Assembly: GCA_035506435.1 (NCBI GenBank)
Contig: DATJPK010000133.1
Span: 1 to 22,957 of the forward strand
Source: JACTUA01 sp035506435
Lineage (GTDB): Archaea > Halobacteriota > Methanomicrobia > Methanomicrobiales > JACTUA01
DNA: 22,957 nucleotides
Direction of reading: 5' to 3'
Shown: in pieces, positions 6,755-14,389 of the stretch
Layout: each line of letters starts with the position of its first letter
Position numbering within the stretch: the stretch's first letter is position 1
The notes under the pieces: generated by a model
Told to the model about the DNA's origin: nothing
The model's input: only the letters and a program-made list of their open reading frames with translations
Database searches by the model: none
Position numbers and translations under genes: made by a program

Positions 6755-8071
6755 TTACGCCGCCCCCTTGAGCTCGCGGACCCGGTGGAGCACCTTCTCC
6801 AGGAATTGCTCGTCGGTGAGCATGCCCTCCGGAGGCTCAACGACCTTCCGGGTGTCGATGGGGACGTTGTCCATCCGGTAGGCGTTCCCGCCGCACTCGA
6901 TCCCGACGAAGGCGACCGGGACGTGCAGCTTGCAGATCTCGGTCGTCGGGGTGAAGTGCGGGTCAACGGCGACCGAGGGGAGCTTCGCGATCTTCTTCAC
7001 CGAGCTGATCGGGAAGTGCGCCCCGGGGTCGCTTGCGATCACGAAGACCGCGTCCACCTCGCCCCGCCGGAGCAGGTCGTTGCTCGTGGTGTCCCCGGGG
7101 TTGTACCGGGCGATGCCCCTCGAAAGGTCGACCGCGTAGGGGAACCCGAACTGCCAGCCCAGCACCTCGCCGGAGCCCGTGACGTTGTAGTGGCCCCGCA
7201 TCGGCATGATGCTGTACTTCGAGAACTCGTTCAGGTCCTTCGTGAGCATGATGGCGGCGTCGATGTTGTGGTTCTTGGACAGGGTCTGGGTCACGCCCAT
7301 ACCGAAGAAGATGATCCCGAACCGGCCGCTCTTCATGACCTCGGCGCCCTCGTAGATCTTCTCCTTGGGGATGCCGGCCACCGTGTCGGGCAGCGGGTGC
7401 CCGTGGAGGGCCGTCCTGAAGGCCTGGAGGAGCTCGTAGTCCCTGCCCTGCTCCACCTGGTAGTAGTAGTCCGCCATGTTGGAGGTGTCGGTCGGCCGCG
7501 GGTCGACGACGATGACCTTCCGGCTCGCCTGTCCCTTCCCCGTGAAAAACCCGCGGGGGAAGATGGAGTACCGGCTCATGTGCCGGGGATGGGCATGGGC
7601 CGGGTTGCAGCCCCAGTAGATGATCCGGTCGGCCCGGTTCTTGATCTCCCCGAGGGTACAGCTCGGGATGCCCACGTCCTGGACGGCGATGAGGGTCGTC
7701 CCGTGGCAGACCGTGGCGGTGTTGTCCACGACGGCCCCCGTCAGCTCGGCGATCTGGTGGCCGACGGACTGTGCCTCGCAGTTCGTCGAGGACCAGCCGT
7801 ACATGAGGGGCTTCTTCGACTTTGCGAACATCTGCGCGGTAAACTCGACGGCCTCGTCGTAGCTTACCTCCTTGTAGCTCCCGTCGGGCTGCTGCATCCG
7901 GGGCCGCTTCGGACGGTCGGCCGCCTGCGAGTGGTGGAACTTCTCGTTCCCGATGGCGCAGGCATTCATGACCTCCACGATCTTCTTGCCGTCATCGGAG
8001 AGCACCACCTCGATGTCGTCGCAGAGGGTCCCGCAGAACGGGCAGATCACGTCTGTTACTGTCTTGGTCAA
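6755..8071 (-). CDS. fwdB: formylmethanofuran dehydrogenase subunit B (tungsto/molybdopterin)
   Basis: FwdB, 438 residues, catalytic subunit that reduces CO2 to formate at a bis-pyranopterin tungsten or molybdenum centre. The N-terminal CPFCGTLCDD (C10, C13, C17), with a further cysteine at C38, binds the [4Fe-4S] cluster. The metal ligand is the cysteine in TATVCHGTT (C122), not selenocysteine. Start choice: a GTG at 8080 is in frame, but AGGGGTGATC, a near-perfect ribosome site, overlaps it. The TTG at 8071 lies 6 bases after the GGTG core and is preferred. A TGA in this frame at 8084-8086 rules out any earlier start. Whether tungsten or molybdenum is used cannot be read from the sequence. 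Confidence 0.95.
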   Translation of the reverse strand: MTKTVTDVICPFCGTLCDDIEVVLSDDGKKIVEVMNACAIGNEKFHHSQAADRPKRPRMQQPDGSYKEVSYDEAVEFTAQMFAKSKKPLMYGWSSTNCEAQSVGHQIAELTGAVVDNTATVCHGTTLIAVQDVGIPSCTLGEIKNRADRIIYWGCNPAHAHPRHMSRYSIFPRGFFTGKGQASRKVIVVDPRPTDTSNMADYYYQVEQGRDYELLQAFRTALHGHPLPDTVAGIPKEKIYEGAEVMKSGRFGIIFFGMGVTQTLSKNHNIDAAIMLTKDLNEFSKYSIMPMRGHYNVTGSGEVLGWQFGFPYAVDLSRGIARYNPGDTTSNDLLRRGEVDAVFVIASDPGAHFPISSVKKIAKLPSVAVDPHFTPTTEICKLHVPVAFVGIECGGNAYRMDNVPIDTRKVVEPPEGMLTDEQFLEKVLHRVRELKGAA

Positions 8072-8076
8072 CGAGA

Positions 8077-8157
8077 TCACCCCTCAGATTTCTGCCCGGT
8101 AAGCATTTTTGGTGAGCTCGGGAACGGGCTGATAACTTCTTGCATGAACTGTGTCAA
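8077..8157 (-). CDS. 26-codon ORF with its own ribosome site between fwdD and fwdB
   Basis: The 97-base gap between fwdD and fwdB is not empty. Immediately after the fwdD stop lies AGAGGTGGT, a strong ribosome site. Six bases later a TTG opens a 26-residue frame that starts MTQFMQEVISP and ends TGQKSEG, with its stop 5 bases before the fwdB TTG. The peptide has no cysteines and no membrane segment, and I do not recognise it. It may be a true small protein or a leader whose translation couples fwdB to fwdD. The ribosome site and the snug fit between two genes are the evidence; coding selection cannot be judged at this length. Confidence 0.35.
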   Translation of the reverse strand: MTQFMQEVISPFPSSPKMLTGQKSEG

Positions 8158-8170
8158 CGAATACCACCTC

Positions 8171-8572
8171 TCAGGTCTCAGCCCGGCAGGCCTTCTGCAC
8201 GAGCTCGATCCCGAGGAGGACCGTCTCGTTCGGCGCGGGCTCGACCTCGACGGGTGTGCCCTTGAAGGTCGGCATGCCGGTGGAATAGGTGTTCGGATTC
8301 ACGATGGAATTTGCCCAGGGACCCATGGGGATCCACCCGAGGCCCGGGTGGGGCCCCTGGGTGGCGTCGACCGCCTTCACGATGACGGTCCCGTAGGCGC
8401 TCGTGACCCGGACGTTCGTGTTCCGGTAAATCCCGAGCTTACTGAAATCCTCGGCATCGAGCTCGATGATCCCGCAGGCGTCGCGGTAGGAGGGCTTCTC
8501 CTTGCCCCCCTCGATGGCGACGCCCTGCTGGATCGTCCGCCCGCTGATGAGGTTCAACTGGATCTTTGCCAA
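8171..8572 (-). CDS. fwdD: formylmethanofuran dehydrogenase subunit D
   Basis: FwdD, 133 residues, the small subunit that corresponds to the C-terminal dinucleotide-binding domain of molybdopterin oxidoreductases and packs against the pterin site of FwdB. It begins MAKIQLNLISGRTIQQG, the usual N-terminal pattern of the family. A GTG at 8581 is in frame, but it overlaps the GGAG ribosome site at 8581-8584. The TTG at 8572, 8 bases beyond that site, is the more likely start. The mvhD stop is 13 bases away. The family motif for the pterin contact, near GIIELDAEDFSKLGI, is intact. Confidence 0.93.
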   Translation of the reverse strand: MAKIQLNLISGRTIQQGVAIEGGKEKPSYRDACGIIELDAEDFSKLGIYRNTNVRVTSAYGTVIVKAVDATQGPHPGLGWIPMGPWANSIVNPNTYSTGMPTFKGTPVEVEPAPNETVLLGIELVQKACRAET

Positions 8573-8585
8573 GCGGACCACTCCG

Positions 8586-9014
8586 TTACTTCGAGAACGC
8601 GGCGATGGGGCTCGGGCCGAGGGTATTGATGGTCTTGACCACGTCCTCGACCACCTTCGCCCACTTCGCCCCCTCGGATGCCGATACGAAGGTCATCCGG
8701 AGGCGCTTGTCCTCGATGCCCAGGTCCTTCAATACGCTCTTCAAGAGGAACATCCGCTTCGCGGCCTTGTAGTTCCCCTCGAGGTAGTGGCAGTCGCCGA
8801 AGTGGCAGCCTGACACGAGCACGCCGTCCGCCCCGTCCATGAATGCCTTCATGATGAAGAGCGGGTCGACCCGCCCGGTGCACATGAGGCGCACGATCCG
8901 GATGTCGGGCGGGTACTGGGTGCGGGCGCTCCCGGCGAGGTCGGCCCCCGCGTAGGAGCACCAGTTGCAGACGATCCCGAGGATCTTCGGCTTCCAGCCG
9001 TCAGGTGCTGCCAT
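8586..9014 (-). CDS. mvhD: F420-non-reducing hydrogenase iron-sulfur subunit D (MvhD)
   Basis: MvhD, 142 residues, a small iron-sulfur protein that passes electrons from a hydrogenase (Mvh or Frh) or a formate dehydrogenase to HdrA. Cysteines are C16 and C19 in CNWC, C45 in CTGR, and C70 and C75 in GCHFGDC, matching the conserved set of the family. The start overlaps the hdrA stop by one base (TAATG). The hydrogenase or formate dehydrogenase catalytic subunits are not in this window, so the electron donor is encoded elsewhere. Lying between hdrA and fwdD, it is co-expressed with both the bifurcating and the CO2-fixing parts of the complex. Confidence 0.94.
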   Translation of the reverse strand: MAAPDGWKPKILGIVCNWCSYAGADLAGSARTQYPPDIRIVRLMCTGRVDPLFIMKAFMDGADGVLVSGCHFGDCHYLEGNYKAAKRMFLLKSVLKDLGIEDKRLRMTFVSASEGAKWAKVVEDVVKTINTLGPSPIAAFSK

Positions 9015-11113
9015 TACTTCGCACCCCCCGTGAGGAAGGCGTCAATTTGCGCAACGACCTGCGGGGTCGCGAAGTGCTGCATCCAGATGGCACCGCCGGG
9101 GCAGAAGCCTCCGCAGGTGCCGCAGCCCTTGCACTTGGCCTCGGTGACCTGCATGACCTTCTTCCCGCCTTCCTTCTCGACGAGCGAGAGCGCCGAGTAG
9201 GGGCAGAGGTTCACGCACATCCCGCAGCCGGCGCACTTCTCCTCGATACACTGGGCGAAGTAGGGCTCGAGCTCCACCTTCCCGATGTGGATGGGGATGG
9301 ACGCCGCCGACGCGGCCCCCTCGGCCTGCGCCACGGTGTCCGGGATGTCCTTCGGGCCCTGGCAGACCCCGGCCACGAAGACACCTGCCGTCGTGGTCCC
9401 GCAGGGGTTCAGCTTCGGGTGGGCCTCGAGGAGCCACCCGTCCTGGGAGCAGGACACCCCGAACAGCTTCCGGGTCCGGTCGGTGTCCGAGGCGGGCTGG
9501 ACGGCGGCCGCGAGGACCACCATGTCCACCTCGAGGTCGATGGGCCGGTTGAGCATCGTGTCCTCGGCATAGACGTGGAGGTTCTTCGTCGCCTTGTCCT
9601 CGAGGATGTTTGCCACCCGCCCGCGGATGAACTTCGCGCCCTCGTCCTGGATCCGGTAGTAGAACTCCTCGTACATCTTCCCGAAGGACCGGATGTCCAT
9701 GTACATAATATACGGGATGACCCCGGGGATCTTCTCGATGATCTGGTGGGCATGCTTCAGGGAGTACATGCAGCAGAACCGGGAACAGTAGGGCTTCCCG
9801 ATGCCGGTGTTGTCCCGGGATCCGGCACAGAGCACGAAGGCAACCCGCTTCGGAGTCTGGCCGTCGGACGGGCGGATGAGGTGCCCGCCGGTCGGGCCCG
9901 AGGCGCAGATGAGCCGCTCGAACTCGAGGCTCGTGACCACGTTCTCGAACTGCTGGTAGCCCCACTCGCGCTTCTTCTCGACCGGGAAGATATCGTACCC
10001 GAGAGCGAGGACAACGGTCCCTACCTTGAGCTTGACGAGCTCGTCCTTCATCTCGAGGTCGATGGCCTTCTTCTCCCCGCACGCGGTGACGCAGAGCCCG
10101 CACTTGATGCAGGTGTCGAAGTCAACGGTGTAGAGGAGAGGCACCACCTGGGGGTGGTAGATATAGATGGCCTTTCGGGGCTTCATCCCCATCTCGAACG
10201 GGTTGGGCTTGATGACCGGGCAGACCGGCTCGCAGTCGCCGCAGCCGTTGCAGCCACCGCCGACGATTCCCTTGGCCTCGGCCTCATCCGTCGAGAGGAC
10301 CCCGCGCGCCTTCTTCCGGAGGGTGACATCGAAATTCCCGATGAACCCCTCGACCGCATCAACCTCGGTGTAGGTCATGAGGTTGATGTTCGGGGCTCTC
10401 CCGACATCCACCATCTTCGGGGTGAGGATGCACTGGGAGCAGTCAAGGGTCGGGAAGGTCTTATCGAGCTGGGACATCCTCCCGCCGATGGTCGGGAGCT
10501 TCTCGACGAGGTAGGTCTTGATCCCCGCGTTTGCGAGGTCAAGCGCGGCCTGCATGCCGGCAATCCCGGCTCCTACGACGAGGGCGGTCTTCTCCACCGT
10601 CACGCTCTTCGGGGTAAGATCCTGGAGGAGCGCTGCCTTCGCAACGGCGATCCTCACCGCGTCCTTTGCCTTGTCCGTCGCAGACTCCTTGTCATGCATG
10701 TGCACCCAGGCGTTCTGCTCGCGGATATTGGCCATCTCGAACCTGAAGGGGTTCAGGCCGCCTTCCGCGGTAGCCCGGCGGAACGTCGGCTCATGGAGCC
10801 GCGGCGAGCAGGCCGCGACGACGGTTCCCGTCAGCTTCTTCTCCTTGATCGCCTTCTCGATGATCTTCTGCCCGGGGGTGGAACAGACATACTGGTAGTC
10901 CTCGGCATATGCCACGTCGGGAAGGGTCTTTGCATATTCCACGACCCCTTTTACGTCTATCGAACCCGCGATATTCGTACCGCAGTGGCAGACGAAGACG
11001 CCGATCCGTGCTTTCTGTGGCGCCGCCGGGGAGGCCGCCGGTGCCTTGGTTTCCTTGGTTTCCCTGGCTTCCTTGGTTTCCTTTGCCTTTGCCTTTCCTT
11101 TTGCTTCAGCCAT
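9014..11113 (-). CDS. hdrA: heterodisulfide reductase subunit A
   Basis: HdrA, 699 residues, the FAD protein that bifurcates electrons in the soluble HdrABC complex: one path reduces CoM-S-S-CoB through HdrBC, the other reduces ferredoxin or Fwd. Seen in order: a Lys/Ala/Thr/Glu-rich extension (1-34); RIGVFVCHCG (C42, C44); the FAD-binding GAGIAG (181-186); DCSQC (C225, C228); an inserted two-cluster ferredoxin-like segment (about 288-345, CNGCGDCEPVCP and CIKCGLCVTAC); and a C-terminal pair of ferredoxin motifs (CAGCGMCVNLCP, CKGCGTCGGFCP). All cluster cysteines are cysteine codons. The N-terminal extension is unusual: other HdrA proteins start close to the RIGVFVCHCG motif. The GAGGTGCG ribosome site overlaps the end of hdrB. 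Confidence 0.97.
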   Translation of the reverse strand: MAEAKGKAKAKETKEARETKETKAPAASPAAPQKARIGVFVCHCGTNIAGSIDVKGVVEYAKTLPDVAYAEDYQYVCSTPGQKIIEKAIKEKKLTGTVVAACSPRLHEPTFRRATAEGGLNPFRFEMANIREQNAWVHMHDKESATDKAKDAVRIAVAKAALLQDLTPKSVTVEKTALVVGAGIAGMQAALDLANAGIKTYLVEKLPTIGGRMSQLDKTFPTLDCSQCILTPKMVDVGRAPNINLMTYTEVDAVEGFIGNFDVTLRKKARGVLSTDEAEAKGIVGGGCNGCGDCEPVCPVIKPNPFEMGMKPRKAIYIYHPQVVPLLYTVDFDTCIKCGLCVTACGEKKAIDLEMKDELVKLKVGTVVLALGYDIFPVEKKREWGYQQFENVVTSLEFERLICASGPTGGHLIRPSDGQTPKRVAFVLCAGSRDNTGIGKPYCSRFCCMYSLKHAHQIIEKIPGVIPYIMYMDIRSFGKMYEEFYYRIQDEGAKFIRGRVANILEDKATKNLHVYAEDTMLNRPIDLEVDMVVLAAAVQPASDTDRTRKLFGVSCSQDGWLLEAHPKLNPCGTTTAGVFVAGVCQGPKDIPDTVAQAEGAASAASIPIHIGKVELEPYFAQCIEEKCAGCGMCVNLCPYSALSLVEKEGGKKVMQVTEAKCKGCGTCGGFCPGGAIWMQHFATPQVVAQIDAFLTGGAK

Positions 11114-11122
11114 CTTCGCACC

Positions 11123-12058
11123 TCACAGGATCTTCTTTAAGAAGGGGTCGACAGGGATGGCGTGCATATCGAGGGCGAGCTCGGCAGGGCTCATGCCAAA
11201 CGCGAGGCCGAGCAGCTCGTTGAAGTGGAGGACCGGTAGGCCCCACATCTTGCCGAACTTTTCCTTGATCTCGATCTGCCCGCGGTCGAACTGGAGCTGG
11301 CAGAACGGGCAGGACTCGGTCACCGCGTCCACCTTTGCCTCGTGGAGGTTGATGAGCTTCTCGTTCGTGATGTCCAGGGCATGGACGAGGTCGTAGCCCC
11401 GGACGCCGCCTCCTGCGCCGCAGCACTGCATCTTCTTCCGGTACTGGACCGGCTCTGCGCCGAGGGCCGCCACGAGCTCCTCGATCCACATGGGGTTCTC
11501 GGTATCGCCGAGGTGCCGCTCCTTCTTCGGCTTGATGAGGTGGCAGCCGTAGTGGACGCCGATCCGGGTCCCGGTGAGGGGCCTGACCACGTTCTCCCGG
11601 ATCTTGTCCGGCCCGCAGATCTTCGGGTCTGCATAGAGCTCGACGAGGTGGAACACGTCGATGGTGCCCTTGAACTCCATGGTGCCCTTCTTTGTCGGGT
11701 CCGTGGGGTCGGGGACGGTCTTTAAGACCTCGTTCACCATGTCCCTGAGCTCGTCGTGGTGCTTCAGCTTCTCGTTCACCTCGTAGATGGACTTGTAGCA
11801 CCCGTTGCACTCGAGCGCGATGTCCATGCCCATCTTCTCGGCGATGACCACGTTGCGTGCCGCCATGGCGTACCAGACATTGAGATCGATAGAGCCGAAT
11901 GCGCCTGGTGCCGGGCAACAGCTTGCGCCCTTCATGTCATGGAGGTTGATACCGAGCTTCCTGCTGCACTTGATGGCAGATGCCTCGCACCCCGGGTACC
12001 GGTTCGGGGCGATGCACCCGAGGAAGAGTGCATAGTCGTGTCCCTTGGCCTCAGCCAT
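11123..12058 (-). CDS. hdrB: heterodisulfide reductase subunit B
   Basis: HdrB, 311 residues, the catalytic subunit that cleaves the CoM-S-S-CoB heterodisulfide at two non-cubane [4Fe-4S] clusters. The two CCG-type motifs are complete: C15, CC at 47-48 and CNGC (C84, C87); then C172, CC at 212-213 and CPFC (C250, C253). The start lies inside the end of hdrC (8-base overlap), so translation is coupled. The first six residues, MAEAKG, match those of HdrA. The order hdrC-hdrB-hdrA, embedded between fwdF and mvhD, ties it to the Fwd genes. Confidence 0.97.
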   Translation of the reverse strand: MAEAKGHDYALFLGCIAPNRYPGCEASAIKCSRKLGINLHDMKGASCCPAPGAFGSIDLNVWYAMAARNVVIAEKMGMDIALECNGCYKSIYEVNEKLKHHDELRDMVNEVLKTVPDPTDPTKKGTMEFKGTIDVFHLVELYADPKICGPDKIRENVVRPLTGTRIGVHYGCHLIKPKKERHLGDTENPMWIEELVAALGAEPVQYRKKMQCCGAGGGVRGYDLVHALDITNEKLINLHEAKVDAVTESCPFCQLQFDRGQIEIKEKFGKMWGLPVLHFNELLGLAFGMSPAELALDMHAIPVDPFLKKIL

Positions 12059-12641
12059 GCTTCTCAGCCTCCGCGACGATCTTATCAGCCTGTTCTTTGA
12101 CCTTCCAGTGGTCCAGGATCTGCCGGATGCCGGGGAGGAACTCGGGATACGCGTGGGTCGTGGGCGGGTCCTTGGGGAGCCCGATCTTGGTCCGCACGGC
12201 CCGGTTCACATCGTTGTTAGGCACACCGTGGCCGGACTGGTAGATGAGCTGCACGGTCTTTAAGAAATTGACCGGGACGATGCCGCGCTGGTACGCGAAG
12301 TTGCGCATCGCCATGATGACGTCCGTCGGGGCGATGTCGCGGGGGCACCGGTCGGTGCAGCTGTAGCAGGTGGTGCAAAGCCAGAGGTCGGGGTCGGTGA
12401 GGGCCTCGTCTTCCAGGCCGAGGACCTGCCTCCTCATGAAGAGCCGGATGCGGTAGGAGGACCGCGGTGCGGAGACGCACGAGCCCGTGCAGGTCCCGCA
12501 CTGGTAGCACATGTGGTTCACCGTGCGGGCGAGGTCATGCACTTTCTTCGTAAAGTCAGGGTGGCTGTACTCCCGGTAGTAGTACCGGTCCTGGAGCTTT
12601 GCCTCGAGTTTCGGATCTGAGTAACCTTTTGCCTTTGCCAT
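12051..12641 (-). CDS. hdrC: heterodisulfide reductase subunit C
   Basis: HdrC, 196 residues, the electron-carrying subunit with two [4Fe-4S] clusters linking HdrA to HdrB. Motifs are CYQCGTCTGSC (C45, C48, C51, C55) and CTTCYSCTDRCP (C89, C92, C95, C99). It begins MAKAKGYSDP, similar to the first residues of HdrA and HdrB. The ATG follows a GAGGT site that lies partly in the tail of fwdF. The length is typical, with no membrane segment, which fits the soluble HdrABC type of methanogens without cytochromes rather than membrane HdrDE. Confidence 0.96.
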   Translation of the reverse strand: MAKAKGYSDPKLEAKLQDRYYYREYSHPDFTKKVHDLARTVNHMCYQCGTCTGSCVSAPRSSYRIRLFMRRQVLGLEDEALTDPDLWLCTTCYSCTDRCPRDIAPTDVIMAMRNFAYQRGIVPVNFLKTVQLIYQSGHGVPNNDVNRAVRTKIGLPKDPPTTHAYPEFLPGIRQILDHWKVKEQADKIVAEAEKHG

Positions 12642-12650
12642 GGTGATACC

Positions 12651-13844
12651 TCACGTCTTCCCGAGCATCTTGACCTGGACCTCTCCGGGCTGGACGGTTT
12701 CCTTAACCTTGGAGGTGCGCTTCGTGAAGAGCTTCTCTTCGATCTTCTTGAACAGGTCCGTCTCCTTGCCCTTGAACCGGATGCTCTTTCTCTGGAGCAT
12801 GATGATGTCCTCGCCGGGGCAGGCCGCGACGCAGGCCCCGCAGAACATGCAGAGGTCCTTGTTCACCGCGATCTTTGCCTCCTGCTGGCCCTTCATCTGG
12901 GCTGCCGGGGGCGGGGTCGGGAGGTAAATCGCGTTACAGGGGCAGACCTCGACGCAGGTGGAGCATCCCGACGGGCACTTCTCGGGGAAGAACTCGATAT
13001 CGCCGTCGAAGAGCTTCTCGACGGTGATGGCCTCGGTCGGGCAGTTCCGGCTGCACCAGGTGCAGGTGCAGCAGAGGTCGTTGTCGATGTCCACCTTGCC
13101 CTGGATCTTGTCGCTCTCGACGGTCCGCTCGACGGTGATGCACTCCTCGGGACAGGCCTCGACGCAGACCTTGCAGGCGTCGCACTTGGTCTCGTCCCAG
13201 GGGAGCCCGGTCTTTGCGTCGGCCACGGCCTCGACCTTCCCGGTCTCGCCGGTGAAGGGCTTCCTCTTCACGGTGATGGCCGGGCAGAGGTAGCCGCAGA
13301 TACCGCAGACCGTGCACTTCTCCATGTCGACCTTGAACTGGGTCTTGGACCTGATAGCCGTCTGGCGTTCCTTGCCTTCCTTGCTCGCTCCCTCGAAGAG
13401 CGGGACGTCCCGCTTGATGGCGTCCCGGGGACAGACGTCCTCGCAGACGGTGCACTTCACGCACTTCTCGTCGTCGATCTTCGAGACCTGGTCGTACTGG
13501 GGAAAGCCCTCCTTCTCGATGATGGGGTACCGCTCCACGCCGTCAATCGTCAGGGTGAGCGCCGAGAACGGGCACATGGTCGGGCAGACGCCGCAGTACG
13601 AGCACTTGACCTCGTCGATCTCGACGGGGGCCGCGTAGTCCACCGCGCCACGCCGCACGGCCCCGACCGGGCCCCACTTGATGGCCTCCTCGGGGCAGGC
13701 CTCGATGCAGATGCCACAGCCAGTACACACATCTGCATTGAGAACCAGGTTGTTCGTGGTCTGGAGCAGCTTCTGTTCCTGGATGATCTTCTTGCCATCC
13801 TTCTGGAACTCGAGCCTCTTGGAAAACTTCGGGTACAGGGTCAT
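12651..13844 (-). CDS. fwdF: formylmethanofuran dehydrogenase polyferredoxin subunit F
   Basis: FwdF, 397 residues from MTLYPKFSKRL. The ATG at 13844 has GGAGTGA upstream; a GTG two codons earlier is possible. It is a polyferredoxin with eight cluster motifs, a wire of [4Fe-4S] centres that feeds low-potential electrons to FwdB. In order they are CTGCGICIEACP, CSYCGVCPTMCP, CVKCTVCEDVCP, CTVCGICGYLCP, CDACKVCVEACP, CCTCTWCSRNCP, CPSGCSTCVEVCP (one extra residue between the first two cysteines) and CMFCGACVAACP. The stop is 9 bases before hdrC, so the polyferredoxin and the Hdr core are encoded back to back. This suits the known direct Hdr-Fwd contact. Confidence 0.95.
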   Translation of the reverse strand: MTLYPKFSKRLEFQKDGKKIIQEQKLLQTTNNLVLNADVCTGCGICIEACPEEAIKWGPVGAVRRGAVDYAAPVEIDEVKCSYCGVCPTMCPFSALTLTIDGVERYPIIEKEGFPQYDQVSKIDDEKCVKCTVCEDVCPRDAIKRDVPLFEGASKEGKERQTAIRSKTQFKVDMEKCTVCGICGYLCPAITVKRKPFTGETGKVEAVADAKTGLPWDETKCDACKVCVEACPEECITVERTVESDKIQGKVDIDNDLCCTCTWCSRNCPTEAITVEKLFDGDIEFFPEKCPSGCSTCVEVCPCNAIYLPTPPPAAQMKGQQEAKIAVNKDLCMFCGACVAACPGEDIIMLQRKSIRFKGKETDLFKKIEEKLFTKRTSKVKETVQPGEVQVKMLGKT

Positions 13845-13851
13845 TCTCACT

Positions 13852-14130
13852 TCACTCCATCACATACACAACGGTCGGCTTTGAACCAGCCTCCCAGCGT
13901 CCTTTCAACCGGATAACATCGTACGGGCATGCCTCAACGCAAACGCCGCATCCGGCGCAGAGCTCTGCCTTCACGTCGAGCGTGACGGCCCTTCCATCCT
14001 TCACCCGGTAGATCTTTTCCTTGGTAACGGGATCCACCGTGTGGAGCTCCAATGCGTTCACGGGGCATGCAACGACGCAGTTGTTACAACCGGTACATCG
14101 GTCCAGATTGACGTGTACTGCGAATGCCAT
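13852..14130 (-). CDS. fwdG: formylmethanofuran dehydrogenase small ferredoxin subunit G
   Basis: FwdG, 92 residues from MAFAVHVNLDRCTGC. The ATG is preferred over an in-frame GTG four codons upstream, because the family begins right before the first cysteine motif. Two [4Fe-4S] motifs are present: CTGCNNCVVACP (about residues 12-23) and CAGCGVCVEACP (about 58-69). It is a small ferredoxin subunit linking FwdF to the catalytic FwdB. It is the first gene of the ten-gene fwd-hdr operon, transcribed away from ftr. FwdH is a related two-cluster subunit and the label could be swapped, but a ferredoxin-type Fwd subunit is secure. Confidence 0.88.
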   Translation of the reverse strand: MAFAVHVNLDRCTGCNNCVVACPVNALELHTVDPVTKEKIYRVKDGRAVTLDVKAELCAGCGVCVEACPYDVIRLKGRWEAGSKPTVVYVME

Positions 14131-14149
14131 GTTTGCACGCACCAGCTCT

Positions 14150-14182
14150 ATCGATTGGAAAATCGATCACCATCAGGTGGTC
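14150..14182 (-). promoter_or_regulatory. two overlapping hairpins in front of fwdG
   Basis: Upstream of fwdG lie two dyads that share bases 14165-14167 and so cannot form together. One is ATCGATT (14150-14156) against AATCGAT (14161-14167), with a 4-base loop. The other is GATCACC (14165-14171) against GGTGGTC (14176-14182), with a 4-base loop and one G-U pair. A TATA-like box facing fwdG, GATTTAATTA, sits at 14191-14200, which would place the transcript start near 14170, within the dyads. They may be an operator over the start site, or a switch in the leader if transcription begins further out. The remaining gap up to ftr (14201-14402) shows AT-rich patches and a small AGTGG-CCACT hairpin at 14305-14319, but no gene. 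Confidence 0.4.
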
Positions 14183-14389
14183 GAAGCCGGTAATTAAATC
14201 TTCTGAAAAATCGCCGGCACCCGTGTTCCTGATGGGGTCCCTGCACAGACTCCCAGAAGACTGTAAATTATTTTTGATCCCGGGCCTTATTAAGGATATG
14301 TAGCAGTGGTATTTCCACTCCATTTTTCCGGTAAAAAGAGATCAAATGGCAACATTCTTGAGCGGAACCGGAGAATCTGGTGGTGAACA

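Noticed and set aside
6374..8629. 751-codon open frame on the plus strand across fwdA, fwdB and fwdD
   Set aside because: It is antisense to three secure genes, has a composition typical of GC-rich reverse-frame shadows (Val, Asp, His, Leu, Gly), and shows no domain.
9005..11140. 711-codon open frame on the plus strand opposite hdrA
   Set aside because: Reverse-strand shadow of hdrA caused by third-position GC bias; no recognisable motif, and no promoter in the coding DNA around it.
6755..12058. Selenocysteine in FwdB or HdrA
   Set aside because: The metal-ligand residue of FwdB and the HdrA cluster ligands are encoded by cysteine codons; no in-frame TGA is read through in either gene.
14084..14323. 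79-codon minus-strand frame upstream of fwdG
   Set aside because: It overlaps fwdG in another frame and crosses the control region; no ribosome site or motif.
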